From Paracoccus sediminilitoris (GTDB lineage Bacteria > Pseudomonadota > Alphaproteobacteria > Rhodobacterales > Rhodobacteraceae): a DNA stretch of 64,000 nt. The position numbers were made by a program, and so were the translations under genes. The stretch spans positions 1-64,000 of the forward strand of contig NZ_QJPK01000012.1 in NCBI RefSeq assembly GCF_003259195.1. Direction: 5' to 3'. Numbering within the stretch: the first letter of the stretch is position 1; every line of letters starts with the position of its first letter. Positions 47,187 through 56,005 of the stretch are shown here, one piece after another. Below the pieces are notes generated by a model, which worked only from the letters and a program-made list of their open reading frames with translations, made no database searches and had not been told where the DNA came from.

Positions 47187-47903
47187 TTACTTCAGTGCCG
47201 CCAGCGCTTGCGTCAGGTCCAGCGCGCCGTCATAGAGCGCGCGCCCCGAAATCGCGCCCGCGATCACCTGCGTATCGGCCAGCGCCCGCAGATCCTCCAT
47301 CGAGGACACGCCGCCCGAGGCGATGACCGGGATGTTGACGGCGCGGGCCAGGGCCTCGGTCGCCTGGACGTTCGGGCCGCCCATCGCGCCATCGCGGTCG
47401 ATATCGGTATAGATGATGGCGGCCACGCCCGCGTCCTGGAAACGCTGCGCCAGATCGGTGGCCATGACGTCGGTCTCGGTCGCCCAGCCACGGGTGGCCA
47501 CGCGGCCCGCGCGGGCGTCGATGCCCACCGCGATGCGACCGGGGAAGGCCTGCGCGGCCTCATGCACCAGATCGGGGTTTTCCACCGCCACGGTCCCAAG
47601 GATCACCCGCGTCAGCCCGCGATCCAGCCAGCTTTCGATGGTGGCCATGTCGCGGATGCCGCCGCCCAACTGGGTCGGGATGTCGGTGGCGGCTAGGATC
47701 GCCTCGACCGCGGCGGCGTTCACGGGCTTGCCCTCGAAGGCGCCGTTCAGATCGACCAGGTGCAGCCATTCGGCACCGGCATCCTGAAAGGCGCGGGCCT
47801 GGGCTGCGGGATCGCTGCCGAAGACGGTCGCGGCCTCCATGTCGCCGCGCAACAGGCGCACGCAATTGCCGTCTTTCAGGTCGATGGCGGGGTAAAGGAT
47901 CAT
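47187..47903 (-). CDS. hisA: ProFAR isomerase HisA
   Basis: HisA opens the ribose ring of ProFAR by an Amadori rearrangement. The 238-residue barrel begins [20 protein letters not shown], with the catalytic Asp in AIDLKDG; the second is in [13 protein letters not shown]. The loops [10 protein letters not shown] and [12 protein letters not shown] bind phosphate. The ATG at 47903 is the family start. The upstream gene is on the other strand, so hisA leads this operon. Confidence 0.97.
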   Translation of the reverse strand: MILYPAIDLKDGNCVRLLRGDMEAATVFGSDPAAQARAFQDAGAEWLHLVDLNGAFEGKPVNAAAVEAILAATDIPTQLGGGIRDMATIESWLDRGLTRVILGTVAVENPDLVHEAAQAFPGRIAVGIDARAGRVATRGWATETDVMATDLAQRFQDAGVAAIIYTDIDRDGAMGGPNVQATEALARAVNIPVIASGGVSSMEDLRALADTQVIAGAISGRALYDGALDLTQALAALK

Positions 47904-48040
47904 GTCGCTGGCCTTCCGCGGAATGGGTTGCGCGTTCTTTGCCACGGGGCGGGCCGTGACGTAAAGACCCGGACCTGACGTCATGCTTGCCATATGCGCC
48001 AAGGCCCGCACAACATCGGCCATCCTGAGGAGGAGAGATC

Positions 48041-48424
48041 ATGCGTCACATCATTCTTGCAGCCGCGCTGGCCCTGGGCGCCACGGCCGCCGCCGCCGAC
48101 CCCATCGAGGGCGTCTGGCAGACCCAGCCCGACGAGGGTGCGTTTGCCTATGTCACCATCGCCCCCTGCGGCGGCGCCTTCTGCGGCACCATCACCCGCA
48201 CCTTCAAGGGCACGCAGGAATACAAATCCCCGAACCTCGGCCGCCAGATCGTCATCGACATGGCCCCCCAGGGCGGCGGCAAATATCAGGGGCAGGTCTG
48301 GCGCCCGTCGAACGACAAGGTCTATGCCGGCAAGGCCAGCGTCTCGGGCCAGCAGCTCAGCCTGTCGGGCTGCGTCGCGGGCGGTCTGCTGTGTAAAAGC
48401 CAGAACTGGGTCAAGGTCCAGTAA
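48041..48424 (+). CDS. DUF2147-family exported protein
   Basis: The 127-residue product has a signal peptide (MRHIILAAALALGATAAAA) followed by the DUF2147 domain: IEGVWQTQPDEGAFAYVTIAPCGGAFCGTI in parts, then SPNLGRQIVIDM, and YAGKASVSGQQLSLSGCV. AGGAGGAGAG before the ATG is a strong ribosome-binding site. Family members are small periplasmic or lipocalin-like proteins of unknown function, often near histidine or polyphosphate genes. It is divergent from hisA. Confidence 0.88.
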   Translation: MRHIILAAALALGATAAAADPIEGVWQTQPDEGAFAYVTIAPCGGAFCGTITRTFKGTQEYKSPNLGRQIVIDMAPQGGGKYQGQVWRPSNDKVYAGKASVSGQQLSLSGCVAGGLLCKSQNWVKVQ

Positions 48425-48511
48425 GGCCACGGCATCTTGACCGACGGCGGGTGAACCTGTCCCGCCGTCGCGCGTTCGCCCCCAAGATCAACCGATGAAA
48501 GGGACGAACCC

Positions 48512-49330
48512 ATGCCCATGATCACCGCCGATGACGGCACCGAACTTTATGTCAAGGATTGGGGGCAGGGCGCGCCTGTCGTCCTGATACACGGCTGGCC
48601 CCTGAATGCCGACAGCTGGGAAACGCAGGCCCTTGGCTTGGCCGAGGCGGGTTACCGGGTCATCAGTTACGACCGCCGCGGTTTCGGCCGGTCGGGTCAG
48701 CCCTTTGCTGGTTATGATTACGACACCCTGTCCGACGATCTGGCCGCCGTCATCAGGGCGCTGGACCTGAAGGACGCGACCATTGCCGGCTTTTCTATGG
48801 GCGGAGGTGAGGTCGCGCGCTACATGTCGCGGCATCAGGGTGCCAATGTGTCAAAGGCGGTTTTCGTGTCTTCGGTCGCTCCGGGGATGCTAAAATCGGA
48901 TGACAATCCGAATGGCGCGCCGGCCGATCTGTTTGAACAGATGCGTCAAGGCCTGCGCGATGATCGCCCCGGTTTTCTGGCAGATTTCTTCAAGGACTTT
49001 TTTGGTCAGGGTACGCCCGAAGGTGGGGTCAGCGACGCGCAACTGAACTGGGCCCAAAGCATGGCGATGATGGCCAGCCCCAAGGCGACGCTGGATTGTG
49101 TGACGGCCTTCGGGACGACCGATTTCACCGCGGACATGGACAGCCTCAAGGTGCCGACCCTGGTGATCCACGGCACGGGGGACAAGACCGTTCCGATCGA
49201 GGCGACGGCGCATCGTCTGGTAAAGATGGTGCCCACCGCCAAGCTGATCGAATACGACGGCGCACCGCACGGCCTGACGGCCACCCATGCGAACCGTCTG
49301 CTGGACGATCTGAAGGCGTTCCTGGTCTAA
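48512..49330 (+). CDS. Alpha/beta hydrolase, haloperoxidase/esterase type
   Basis: The 272-residue product is an alpha/beta hydrolase of the cofactor-free haloperoxidase group. The oxyanion block is LIHGWPLNADSWE, the nucleophile Ser is in AGFSMGGGEVARY, the Asp is in VIHGTGDKTVP, and the His in YDGAPHGL. The Tyr-Asp-Arg-Arg-Gly-Phe-Gly block (SYDRRGFGRSGQ) is typical of this group. No signal peptide is seen. Such enzymes hydrolyse esters or act as perhydrolases in vitro; the natural substrate is unknown. Its 3' end overlaps the converging kpsT-like gene by four bases. Confidence 0.92.
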   Translation: MPMITADDGTELYVKDWGQGAPVVLIHGWPLNADSWETQALGLAEAGYRVISYDRRGFGRSGQPFAGYDYDTLSDDLAAVIRALDLKDATIAGFSMGGGEVARYMSRHQGANVSKAVFVSSVAPGMLKSDDNPNGAPADLFEQMRQGLRDDRPGFLADFFKDFFGQGTPEGGVSDAQLNWAQSMAMMASPKATLDCVTAFGTTDFTADMDSLKVPTLVIHGTGDKTVPIEATAHRLVKMVPTAKLIEYDGAPHGLTATHANRLLDDLKAFLV

Positions 49331-50001
49331 CCCTGCTGAAGCTGACCGCGCTTCATATTCTCCATATGCAGCGCGATCGCCTCTTCCAGATCGGGCATGA
49401 AGGTCAGCTTGCCATCCTCCAGTACAGCGCCCGCATGACAGGTGGCGCGCAGCATTCCCATGGAATGCGACACGACCACAGCACCCGATCGCGACATGCG
49501 TTCATTGAAGACGCGGTTCGACTTGGCCTTGAAGGCGGCATCGCCCACAGCTGAAACCTCGTCCACGAGATAGGTGTCGAAAGGCACCGCCATCGACAGG
49601 CCGAAGGCCAGGCGCGATTTCATGCCAGATGAATAGGACCGGAAGGGCAGGTAGAAGTGATCGCCCAGCTCTGCAAAATCTTCGACGAAGGCCAGAAGCT
49701 GCCGCGTGTTCACCCCATAGACGCGGGCCACAAATCGGCAATTCTGTTCGCCCGTCAGTTCGCCGTTGAAGGAACCCGCGAAACCGACCGGCCAGCTGAT
49801 CGTGCCCGTGGACAAAATCTTGCCACTGGACGGCAGCATCGCCCCCGAGATCATCCGCAGCAGGGACGATTTGCCCGCACCGTTCCGACCCAGTAGCGCC
49901 ACCGAAACGCCCGACGGAAAGGTCGCCGTGATATTGTCGGCGACCACCTTGCGGCGCCCGTTCAGCGTGTAGCTCTTGCAGATGTTCTGCAGGTGGATCA
50001 T
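49327..50001 (-). CDS. kpsT: Polysaccharide-export ABC transporter ATPase, KpsT type
   Basis: The 224-residue ATPase has Walker A LLGRNGAGKSSLLRM, signature YSSGMKSRLAFGLSMAV, and Walker B TYLVDEVSAVGD, which is the KpsT/CtrD form in which the Walker B Glu is preceded by VD. The block PVGFAGSFNGELTGEQN is specific to capsule exporters. With the KpsM-like permease it would move a group 2-type polysaccharide through the inner membrane. The start at 50001 overlaps the KpsE-like gene as ATGA. No glycosyltransferases lie nearby. Confidence 0.92.
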   Translation of the reverse strand: MIHLQNICKSYTLNGRRKVVADNITATFPSGVSVALLGRNGAGKSSLLRMISGAMLPSSGKILSTGTISWPVGFAGSFNGELTGEQNCRFVARVYGVNTRQLLAFVEDFAELGDHFYLPFRSYSSGMKSRLAFGLSMAVPFDTYLVDEVSAVGDAAFKAKSNRVFNERMSRSGAVVVSHSMGMLRATCHAGAVLEDGKLTFMPDLEEAIALHMENMKRGQLQQG

Positions 50002-51482
50002 CGACGGTCGCGCAGGCTATAGAAGACAAGCGAGCCGATCACCCATGCGACGGCCAGGAAACCGGCAATGATCAGCAGAAGCCGGCCCCGCTGAGGGAAT
50101 TCGGCCTCCTGTGCCAGTGTTGGGCGGATGTAGGAGGCGATGTAGCGCGATTGACGGACAGCCTCGGCGCGGGCAGATTCAAAGGCGGCCAGCGCGGCGG
50201 TATAGGTCGTTTCGGCAAATTGCCGATCGACGGCCAGCGTCTCGTACTGGCCCACGACATCCGACAGGGCCACGTCATCGCTGTCCGAGCTGAACTTCTG
50301 GCGCTCAGCCTCGATCTGCTCGCGGATGATCTTGATGCGCAGATCCGTCTGGCTGATGCGCGGATCGTTGGCTTGTGCGTTCGATTGCAGCATCCCCAGT
50401 GACACCAACTGTTCGGCCAGCTGCTGTTGCAGCGACGTGACAACCCCGATCTGGCTTTGGACATCGGCGGTCGGATCGACCAGCTGATATCGGTTGCGGA
50501 ACTCGGTGATGTTCTGGCGCGCCGTCTTCAGCAGGTCCTGCGCGCGATCAAGTTCGCTACGGGCATAGCGCAACGCGTCTTCGCGGGCGATGTCGTTCAA
50601 TTGGTTGATGAGGATGCTGCCCTCTTCCAGGATGGCGGTGGCGATGTCCTGCGCGTCCTGGGCGTCGAAGGCCAGGATGCGCAGGTCTATCATCCCGTTG
50701 TCGTAATAGATGCGGACCTTGCGTTCCCATTCCTCGGCCAGATCCTCGAGCGCGGTGCCGCCGCGATAGCTGAAGATCGGGTCATTGGGCGCCTTTGACC
50801 AGATCGCCTGCAGGTCCAGCTTGGCATTGACCCGTTCGACCAGATCCCGGCTCTGGATGAACTTGAAGAGGATGTCGGTATCCGTCGTCGAGCTGGACCC
50901 CACCAGCGATCCAAGCCCGCCCAGCACATCCGTCGGCGTCGCCGAGGTTTCGCTGCGCACCGAGAAACCGACATAAGACGCGTATTGATCTGCCGCACGG
51001 GTATAGAGATAGTACCCCGCCAGAAAGGTCGGCAGGATGACCAGCAGCACGAAACTGATGACCAGCCCGAAATGGCGCTTTTCGAAGGCGGCAGGGCTGG
51101 CAGGTGGAAGGACCGGCTGTTCCAGCGTCGCTTGGGGGCGTTGCTGCGCGGGCGTCGCGGGACCATTGCCTGGACGGCCAGACCCGCCGGCTTTGGCTTG
51201 GCCGGCAGGACCCCCGACGTTCGCGCGGGGGCTTGGGCCAGCGCCGATGCCGCCCTTTTTCGGACCCATGCGACCGCCCGCCATCTTGCCAGGCCCCACT
51301 TTACCCGGTCCCGCTTTTCCAGCACCTACCTTGCCCGGGCTCATCCTGCCACGGCTCGGATCGGCCCCGGCCCCGGCCGCAGCATCCGCCTTGGCAGGCG
51401 CATTTGCCTGCACGGGGGTGGCATCGCTGTCGGGTGATTGATCCGGGTTCTGGTTTTCGGTCCGGTTGTCTTGGGCGGACAT
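49998..51482 (-). CDS. kpsE: Capsule export inner-membrane protein, KpsE/BexC (PCP) type, with long low-complexity N-terminus
   Basis: The 494-residue protein has a first membrane segment at about 138-158 (LVISFVLLVILPTFLAGYY) and a second at about 468-490 near the C-terminus, with a large periplasmic coiled region between. Blocks YASYVGFSVRSE, GSLVGSSSTTDTDILF and RDLVERVNAKLDL fit the KpsE/BexC/CtrB family. It would link the exporter to the outer-membrane channel. The cytoplasmic N-terminus (about 1-135) is unusual: Ala/Pro-rich, with a run of xGK repeats (residues 47-77) that is strongly positive. Family proteins usually have a much shorter tail. Confidence 0.9.
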   Translation of the reverse strand: MSAQDNRTENQNPDQSPDSDATPVQANAPAKADAAAGAGADPSRGRMSPGKVGAGKAGPGKVGPGKMAGGRMGPKKGGIGAGPSPRANVGGPAGQAKAGGSGRPGNGPATPAQQRPQATLEQPVLPPASPAAFEKRHFGLVISFVLLVILPTFLAGYYLYTRAADQYASYVGFSVRSETSATPTDVLGGLGSLVGSSSTTDTDILFKFIQSRDLVERVNAKLDLQAIWSKAPNDPIFSYRGGTALEDLAEEWERKVRIYYDNGMIDLRILAFDAQDAQDIATAILEEGSILINQLNDIAREDALRYARSELDRAQDLLKTARQNITEFRNRYQLVDPTADVQSQIGVVTSLQQQLAEQLVSLGMLQSNAQANDPRISQTDLRIKIIREQIEAERQKFSSDSDDVALSDVVGQYETLAVDRQFAETTYTAALAAFESARAEAVRQSRYIASYIRPTLAQEAEFPQRGRLLLIIAGFLAVAWVIGSLVFYSLRDRR

Positions 51483-51604
51483 GCGCTTACCCCGCCTGTC
51501 ATGTTGAACTCTTCCCGGCTCTCATACATAAGCCGAAGGAACAGTTCCAGCACTGATCCCGGCACGGGACGGTGATCAGAGAAAGGCGCCCCCGGCGCGA
51601 AGTC

Positions 51605-52474
51605 ATGCAAGACACGTCCCAAGACATACCTTCCGATCGCGGTCATGCACCCTTGCCGCAATTCGCAACAAAGGCCGGCCATCGTGCGCTGCGCGAGGTT
51701 CGCAGGCATCGCAGCTTTGCCAGCCTGCGCGCCATCGGAGCCCTGATCCTGCGTGAGATGCAGACCAGCAACGGGCGCGCGTCGGGGGGATATCTATGGA
51801 CCATCGCCGAACCGGTCGGCGGGATCGTGCTGCTGACGCTGATCTTCTCGGTTGGATTCCGCTCTCCTCCGATCGGAACGAATTTCGCGATCTTCTATGC
51901 CACCGGCGTCGTGCCCTTCATGTGCTATCTGGACGTGTCAGGAAAGGTTGCGAATTCCGTCCGCTATTCGAAGGCCTTGCTGGCTTATCCTGCCGTGACC
52001 TTCATGGATGCGCTGCTGGCGCGGATCGCCTTCAACACCATCACGCATGTGATGGTCTCGACCATCGTCTTCACGGGGATCTATACGTTTCTGGACACGC
52101 GGACGGATCCGCAGGTCCTGGGCATCGCGCTTGGGATGGTCATGGCGATCACCTTTGCCTCGGCCATCGGGGTCATGAACTGCTTCATGTTCGAGGCGTT
52201 CAGCTGGTGGCAGCCTTTATGGGGCATCCTGATGCGGCCGCTGTTCCTGCTATCCTGCGTGTTCTTCATGTTCGACGACATTCCGCAGCCCTATCAGAAT
52301 TGGCTGTGGTTCAACCCGCTGGTGCATGTCGTCGGCCAGATGCGTCGTTCCTTCTATCCCAGTTATATCGGCGAATATGTGAGCCATCTTTATGTGTTTG
52401 GCCTGAGCCTGGGTCTGCTGGCCTTCGGGCTGATGTTGCTGATCCGCTATCACCGAGATCTTCAGAACAGCTGA
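51605..52474 (+). CDS. kpsM: Polysaccharide-export ABC transporter permease, KpsM type
   Basis: The 289-residue product has six hydrophobic segments and the ABC-2 permease layout. Before the first segment is LRAIGALILREMQTSNGRASGGYLW (in parts); the AEPVGGIVLL block starts the membrane domain. FYATGVVPFMCYLDVSGKVANSVRYSKALLAYPAV and PLVHVVGQMRRSFYPSY match KpsM/CtrC. The ATG at 51605 is chosen over a GTG at 51572. It is transcribed away from kpsE and kpsT, separated by about 120 bases that must hold both promoters. Confidence 0.9.
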   Translation: MQDTSQDIPSDRGHAPLPQFATKAGHRALREVRRHRSFASLRAIGALILREMQTSNGRASGGYLWTIAEPVGGIVLLTLIFSVGFRSPPIGTNFAIFYATGVVPFMCYLDVSGKVANSVRYSKALLAYPAVTFMDALLARIAFNTITHVMVSTIVFTGIYTFLDTRTDPQVLGIALGMVMAITFASAIGVMNCFMFEAFSWWQPLWGILMRPLFLLSCVFFMFDDIPQPYQNWLWFNPLVHVVGQMRRSFYPSYIGEYVSHLYVFGLSLGLLAFGLMLLIRYHRDLQNS

Positions 52475-52483
52475 GGGTTAGGG

Positions 52484-52506
52484 GACCCGCGCTATCCGCG
52501 CGGGTC
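52484..52506. terminator. Hairpin between converging kpsM and choV
   Basis: GACCCGCG (52484-52491) pairs perfectly with CGCGGGTC (52499-52506) around a seven-base loop. It lies after the kpsM stop and covers the last codons of choV. There is no T tract, so it may act as a weak two-way terminator or transcript-end barrier. Confidence 0.4.
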
Positions 52507-53502
52507 GATCAGGCGGGCCAGGACGGCCTTGCGGGTGATGCGTCCGCCGCCCATGACGGGGACGGCCGAATCCTCGGACAGTCGGTCCATGACCATTTTG
52601 ACGGGCATGTCGCGGGGAACGGGTTCGCCTTCGGCATCGCCTTCTTCGACCACGTCTTCGGCCGTCAGGACGCCCAACGGGTTCATGTGGGCCACGAAAT
52701 CGGCCACATAATCATTGACCGGATTGGCGATGATCTGGCGGGCGGTTCCGATCTGGACAATCCTGCCGCCTTCCATCAAGGCGATGCGGTTGCCCAGCTT
52801 AAACGCCTCGTCCAGGTCGTGGCTGACGAAGATGATCGTCCGCTGCGTCTTGGCCTGCAGTTCCAGCAATTCATCCTGAAGGCGCGCGCGGATCAGCGGG
52901 TCCAGCGCACTGAAGGGTTCGTCCATCAGCAGGATCGGGGCTTCGGTTGCAAAGGCACGGGCAAGGCCCACGCGCTGCTGCATGCCGCCCGAAAGATCGC
53001 CGACCCGCCGCTCGGCCCATTCATCAAGCCCCACGGTCTTCAGCTGATCATCCACGCGCTTTCGCCGTTCGGCCGTGGACAGGCCCGCCAGTTCCAGCCC
53101 CAGACCGACATTCTCTCGCACGCTGCGCCAGGGCAGAAGGCCGAACTGCTGGAATACCATCGCCACGCTGCGCAGGCGGATATCGCGCAGCGCCCGCTTG
53201 CCGGCGCCCGTCACGCTGACCATCCGGTCGCCCTGCCTGATGCGCACATCGCCGCGGCAGACATCGTTTAGGGCGTTGACCCCGCGCAGCAAGGTGGATT
53301 TGCCGGACCCCGAAAGACCCATCAGGACCAGGATCTCGCCCTCGGCCACGTCCAGCGTGCAATCGTGAACGCCCAACACCTGACCGGTCTGGTCCTTGAT
53401 GGGGCCGCGTTCCAGACCCTCGTCCATCAGCGGCAGGGCGGTTTCGGGGGCATCGCCGAAGACGATGCAGACCTTGTCGAATTCAACGGCGTTGCGGGTC
53501 AT
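52492..53502 (-). CDS. choV: Choline ABC transporter ATP-binding protein ChoV
   Basis: The 336-residue ATPase has Walker A LMGLSGSGKSTLLRGVNAL, signature DLSGGMQQRVGLARA, and Walker B ILLMDEPFSALDPLIR, the ProV/OpuAA subfamily form. AHMNPLGVLTAEDVV in the C-terminal region and the N-terminal VCIVFGDAPETALPLMDEG are characteristic of ChoV. The short C-terminal extension holds a reduced CBS-like region. The ATG at 53502 overlaps the choW stop as ATGA. It energises choline import. Confidence 0.94.
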   Translation of the reverse strand: MTRNAVEFDKVCIVFGDAPETALPLMDEGLERGPIKDQTGQVLGVHDCTLDVAEGEILVLMGLSGSGKSTLLRGVNALNDVCRGDVRIRQGDRMVSVTGAGKRALRDIRLRSVAMVFQQFGLLPWRSVRENVGLGLELAGLSTAERRKRVDDQLKTVGLDEWAERRVGDLSGGMQQRVGLARAFATEAPILLMDEPFSALDPLIRARLQDELLELQAKTQRTIIFVSHDLDEAFKLGNRIALMEGGRIVQIGTARQIIANPVNDYVADFVAHMNPLGVLTAEDVVEEGDAEGEPVPRDMPVKMVMDRLSEDSAVPVMGGGRITRKAVLARLIDPRG

Positions 53503-54347
53503 GTGCGGCCCTCCATGCGCAGGATGCGGTCCAGAAGGATGGCGACCACCACGATCACGATGCCCGATTCGAAGCCAAGCGCGGTGTTCACGCTGTTCAG
53601 CGCCCGCACGACAGGCACGCCCAGACCCGATGCGCCGACCAGTGCGGCGATCACGACCATCGACAAAGACAGCATGATGGTCTGGTTCAGACCCGCCATG
53701 ATCTGGGGCAAGGCGCTTGGCAGCTCGACCTTCCACAGCAGTTGACGGGGGGTGGCGCCGAAGGCGGTGGCGGCCTCGGTCAGGGCGGTGGGCGTCGATG
53801 CGATGCCCAGCTGCGTCAGGCGGATCGGCGCGGGCAGCACGAAGATCACCGTCGCCAGCAGTCCCGGCACCATGCCGATGCCGAAGAAGACGATGGCCGG
53901 GATCAGGTAGACGAAGGTCGGCAGCGTCTGCATCAGGTCCAGCACGGGGCGCATCCAGGCATAGAGCCTCGGGCGATGCGCGGCCGCGATGCCGATGGGC
54001 ACGCCGATCGCCATGCAGACGATACAGGCCGACAGCACCAGTGTCAGCGATTGCAGCGTCTCTTCCCAATAGCCCTGGTTCAGGACGAAAAGCAGCCCAA
54101 GCGCGACCAGCAGGCAGGTCGATGCACGACGCTGCAGGCCCCAGGTCAGGGCCACCACGATGGCGATGAACAGGAACGGGTGTGGGGCTTCGAGGGCACC
54201 CAGAATGGCGTCAATCAGCCATTCCATCACGTCCGATATCGTGTTGAAGACCCCCGAGGCATTGGCATTGAGCCAGTCGAAGACCGTCTTGGCGGTCCTT
54301 CCCACCGGGATCTTGTTATCCGTGACCCAATCGGTCAGCTGTTCCAT
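53499..54347 (-). CDS. choW: Choline ABC transporter permease ChoW
   Basis: The 282-residue product has six membrane segments. Family blocks include WLIDAILGALEAPHPFLFIAIVVALTWG (in parts), IGVPIGIAAAHRPRLYAWMRPVLDLMQTLPTFVYLIP, and ATVIFVLPAPIRLTQLG, with the ATPase-contacting loop AFGATPRQLLWKVELPSALPQIMAGLNQTIM (all read in parts). This is the ProW-type permease of the ChoXWV system. It overlaps choV and is encoded 61 bases after choX. Confidence 0.94.
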   Translation of the reverse strand: MEQLTDWVTDNKIPVGRTAKTVFDWLNANASGVFNTISDVMEWLIDAILGALEAPHPFLFIAIVVALTWGLQRRASTCLLVALGLLFVLNQGYWEETLQSLTLVLSACIVCMAIGVPIGIAAAHRPRLYAWMRPVLDLMQTLPTFVYLIPAIVFFGIGMVPGLLATVIFVLPAPIRLTQLGIASTPTALTEAATAFGATPRQLLWKVELPSALPQIMAGLNQTIMLSLSMVVIAALVGASGLGVPVVRALNSVNTALGFESGIVIVVVAILLDRILRMEGRT

Positions 54348-54408
54348 TCTGGTCCCCCTGGATGTCGGTGGTTGCGGCGCAGAGCCCGTTCGGCTCTGCG
54401 CCCTGTCG

Positions 54409-55350
54409 TCAGCTTTCCAGCGCTTCGCTCAGCGCCGCCTGGGGATCGTTGCCGTCCTTCGTGGTGACATCGGTCAGCCACGGAGTGGAGGCGTCGGGAT
54501 TGGCCTGCAGCCATTCTTTTGCGGCCTCCATCGGGTCCTGGCCGTCATTCAGGATCTTGCCCATGACCTCGTTTTCCATGGCCAGGGTGAATTCCAGGTT
54601 CTGCAGAAATTTGCCGACATTCGGGCATTCTTCGACATAGCCGGCGCGGGTATTCGTGCGCACTTCGGCACCGCCAAGGTCGGGACCGAAGATATCATCG
54701 CCGCCGGTCAGATAGGTCATCTCGAACTGGGCGTTCATCGGGTGGGGTTCCCAGCCCAGGAAGACCACCGGTTCATCGCTGTTGCTGGCCCGCTGGACCT
54801 GCGCCAGCATGCCCTGCTCGCTGGATTCGACGACCTCGAAGGTGCCCATGCCGAACTGATCGCCCGCCACCATTTCCAGCAGCAGCCTGTTGCCGTCATT
54901 GCCGGGTTCAATGCCATAGATCTTGCCTTCCAGCGCATCCTTGTGTTCGGCGATCTTGCTGAAGTCGTCGATGCCCAGATCGGCACCCGCCTTGTTGGTG
55001 GCGAGGGTGTATTTCGCGCCGGTCAGGTTGGTGCGGACCGTGTCGACGGTGCCTTCGTCGCGATAGGGGGCGATGTCGGCCTCCATCGTGGGCATCCAGT
55101 TGCCAAGGAAGACGTCCACGTCGTCGGTGGCCATCGCGGTATAGGTGACCGGCACCGACAGGATGCGGGTTTCGGTCTCATAACCAAGCGCCTGCAGCAC
55201 GGTGCTGGCCAGCGCCGTCGTCGCCGTAATGTCCGACCAGCCGACATCGGAAAACACGATCTGGCTGCAGGATTCGGGTTCGGCCGCGGCGGCCGTTCCG
55301 GCGACCGAAGCCCCGATCGCAACGGTCGCGATGATACGGGTGAGGATCAT
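54409..55350 (-). CDS. choX: Choline-binding periplasmic protein ChoX
   Basis: The 313-residue product has a signal peptide (MILTRIIATVAIGASVAGTAAAA in part) and a type 2 binding-protein fold. The blocks VFSDVGWSDITATTALAS, LGNWMPTMEADIAPY, GYVEECPNVGKFLQNLEF and VFLGWEPHPMNAQFEM match ChoX of Sinorhizobium. Aromatic residues in GNW, YGIEPGND and GWEPHP would form the box for the quaternary ammonium group. It is the first gene of the minus-strand operon, divergent from betI. Confidence 0.95.
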   Translation of the reverse strand: MILTRIIATVAIGASVAGTAAAAEPESCSQIVFSDVGWSDITATTALASTVLQALGYETETRILSVPVTYTAMATDDVDVFLGNWMPTMEADIAPYRDEGTVDTVRTNLTGAKYTLATNKAGADLGIDDFSKIAEHKDALEGKIYGIEPGNDGNRLLLEMVAGDQFGMGTFEVVESSEQGMLAQVQRASNSDEPVVFLGWEPHPMNAQFEMTYLTGGDDIFGPDLGGAEVRTNTRAGYVEECPNVGKFLQNLEFTLAMENEVMGKILNDGQDPMEAAKEWLQANPDASTPWLTDVTTKDGNDPQAALSEALES

Positions 55351-55366
55351 TTTAGGCTCCCTGTTC

Positions 55367-55386
55367 TTGATTGGTTAGTCAATTAA
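55367..55386. promoter_or_regulatory. Inverted repeat between choX and betI: candidate BetI operator
   Basis: TTGATTGGTTAGTCAATTAA is a near-palindrome whose arms TTGATTG and CAATTAA flank six bases. It is centred in the 88-base gap between the divergent choX and betI genes. BetI proteins repress such sites and release them when choline is present. The match to BetI is by position and symmetry only. Confidence 0.55.
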
Positions 55387-55438
55387 CGTTACATAGGACC
55401 TGCAAAGCAACATATTTCTATCGAACGCAGGTGCAGTC

Positions 55439-56005
55439 ATGCCAAAACTTGGTGCCGAGCCTATCCGAAAAGCAGCGTTGATCAACGCCGCCATTTTCGA
55501 GGTGGGCATGGCCGGATCGCTGGACGTGACGGTGGCGCAGATCGCCCGCCGCGCAGGCATGTCGCCTGCCTTGGCGCATCACTATTTTGGTTCCAAGGAA
55601 AAGATCTTTCTGGCTGCAATGCGTTACATCCTGAGGACTTATGGTCAATCCGTCCGTGACGTCCTGCCGGGACGCGGGGCGCGCGGGCGGCTTGACGGCA
55701 TCGTCAGGGCCAGCTTCGCCCCCCAGAACTTTCAGCGCGAGACGGTCAGTGCGTGGCTTAACTTTTACGCACTTTCCTTCGTGAACAAGGACGCGGGTCG
55801 CCTGTTGCGCGTCTATCACCAGCGGCTGCGGTCCAATCTGATCGTGGCGCTGCGTGGACTGACCGACCACCCCGAACGCACCGCCGACACCTTGGGTGCA
55901 CTGATCGACGGCGTCTATCTGCGGGCGGTCCTGACGCCGGGACCGACCGATGCGGCCGATGCCGAAAACACCATCATGTCTTATCTTGAGGAGGCGCTAG
56001 CATGA
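55439..56005 (+). CDS. betI: Choline-responsive TetR-type repressor BetI
   Basis: The 188-residue product has a TetR helix-turn-helix ([28 protein letters not shown] in parts). The C-terminal ligand domain includes [11 protein letters not shown] and [14 protein letters not shown], as in BetI. It represses betIBA, and probably the divergent choXWV operon, until choline binds. The stop overlaps the betB start as ATGA. The start [18 protein letters not shown] is the standard BetI N-terminus. Confidence 0.95.
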   Translation: MPKLGAEPIRKAALINAAIFEVGMAGSLDVTVAQIARRAGMSPALAHHYFGSKEKIFLAAMRYILRTYGQSVRDVLPGRGARGRLDGIVRASFAPQNFQRETVSAWLNFYALSFVNKDAGRLLRVYHQRLRSNLIVALRGLTDHPERTADTLGALIDGVYLRAVLTPGPTDAADAENTIMSYLEEALA

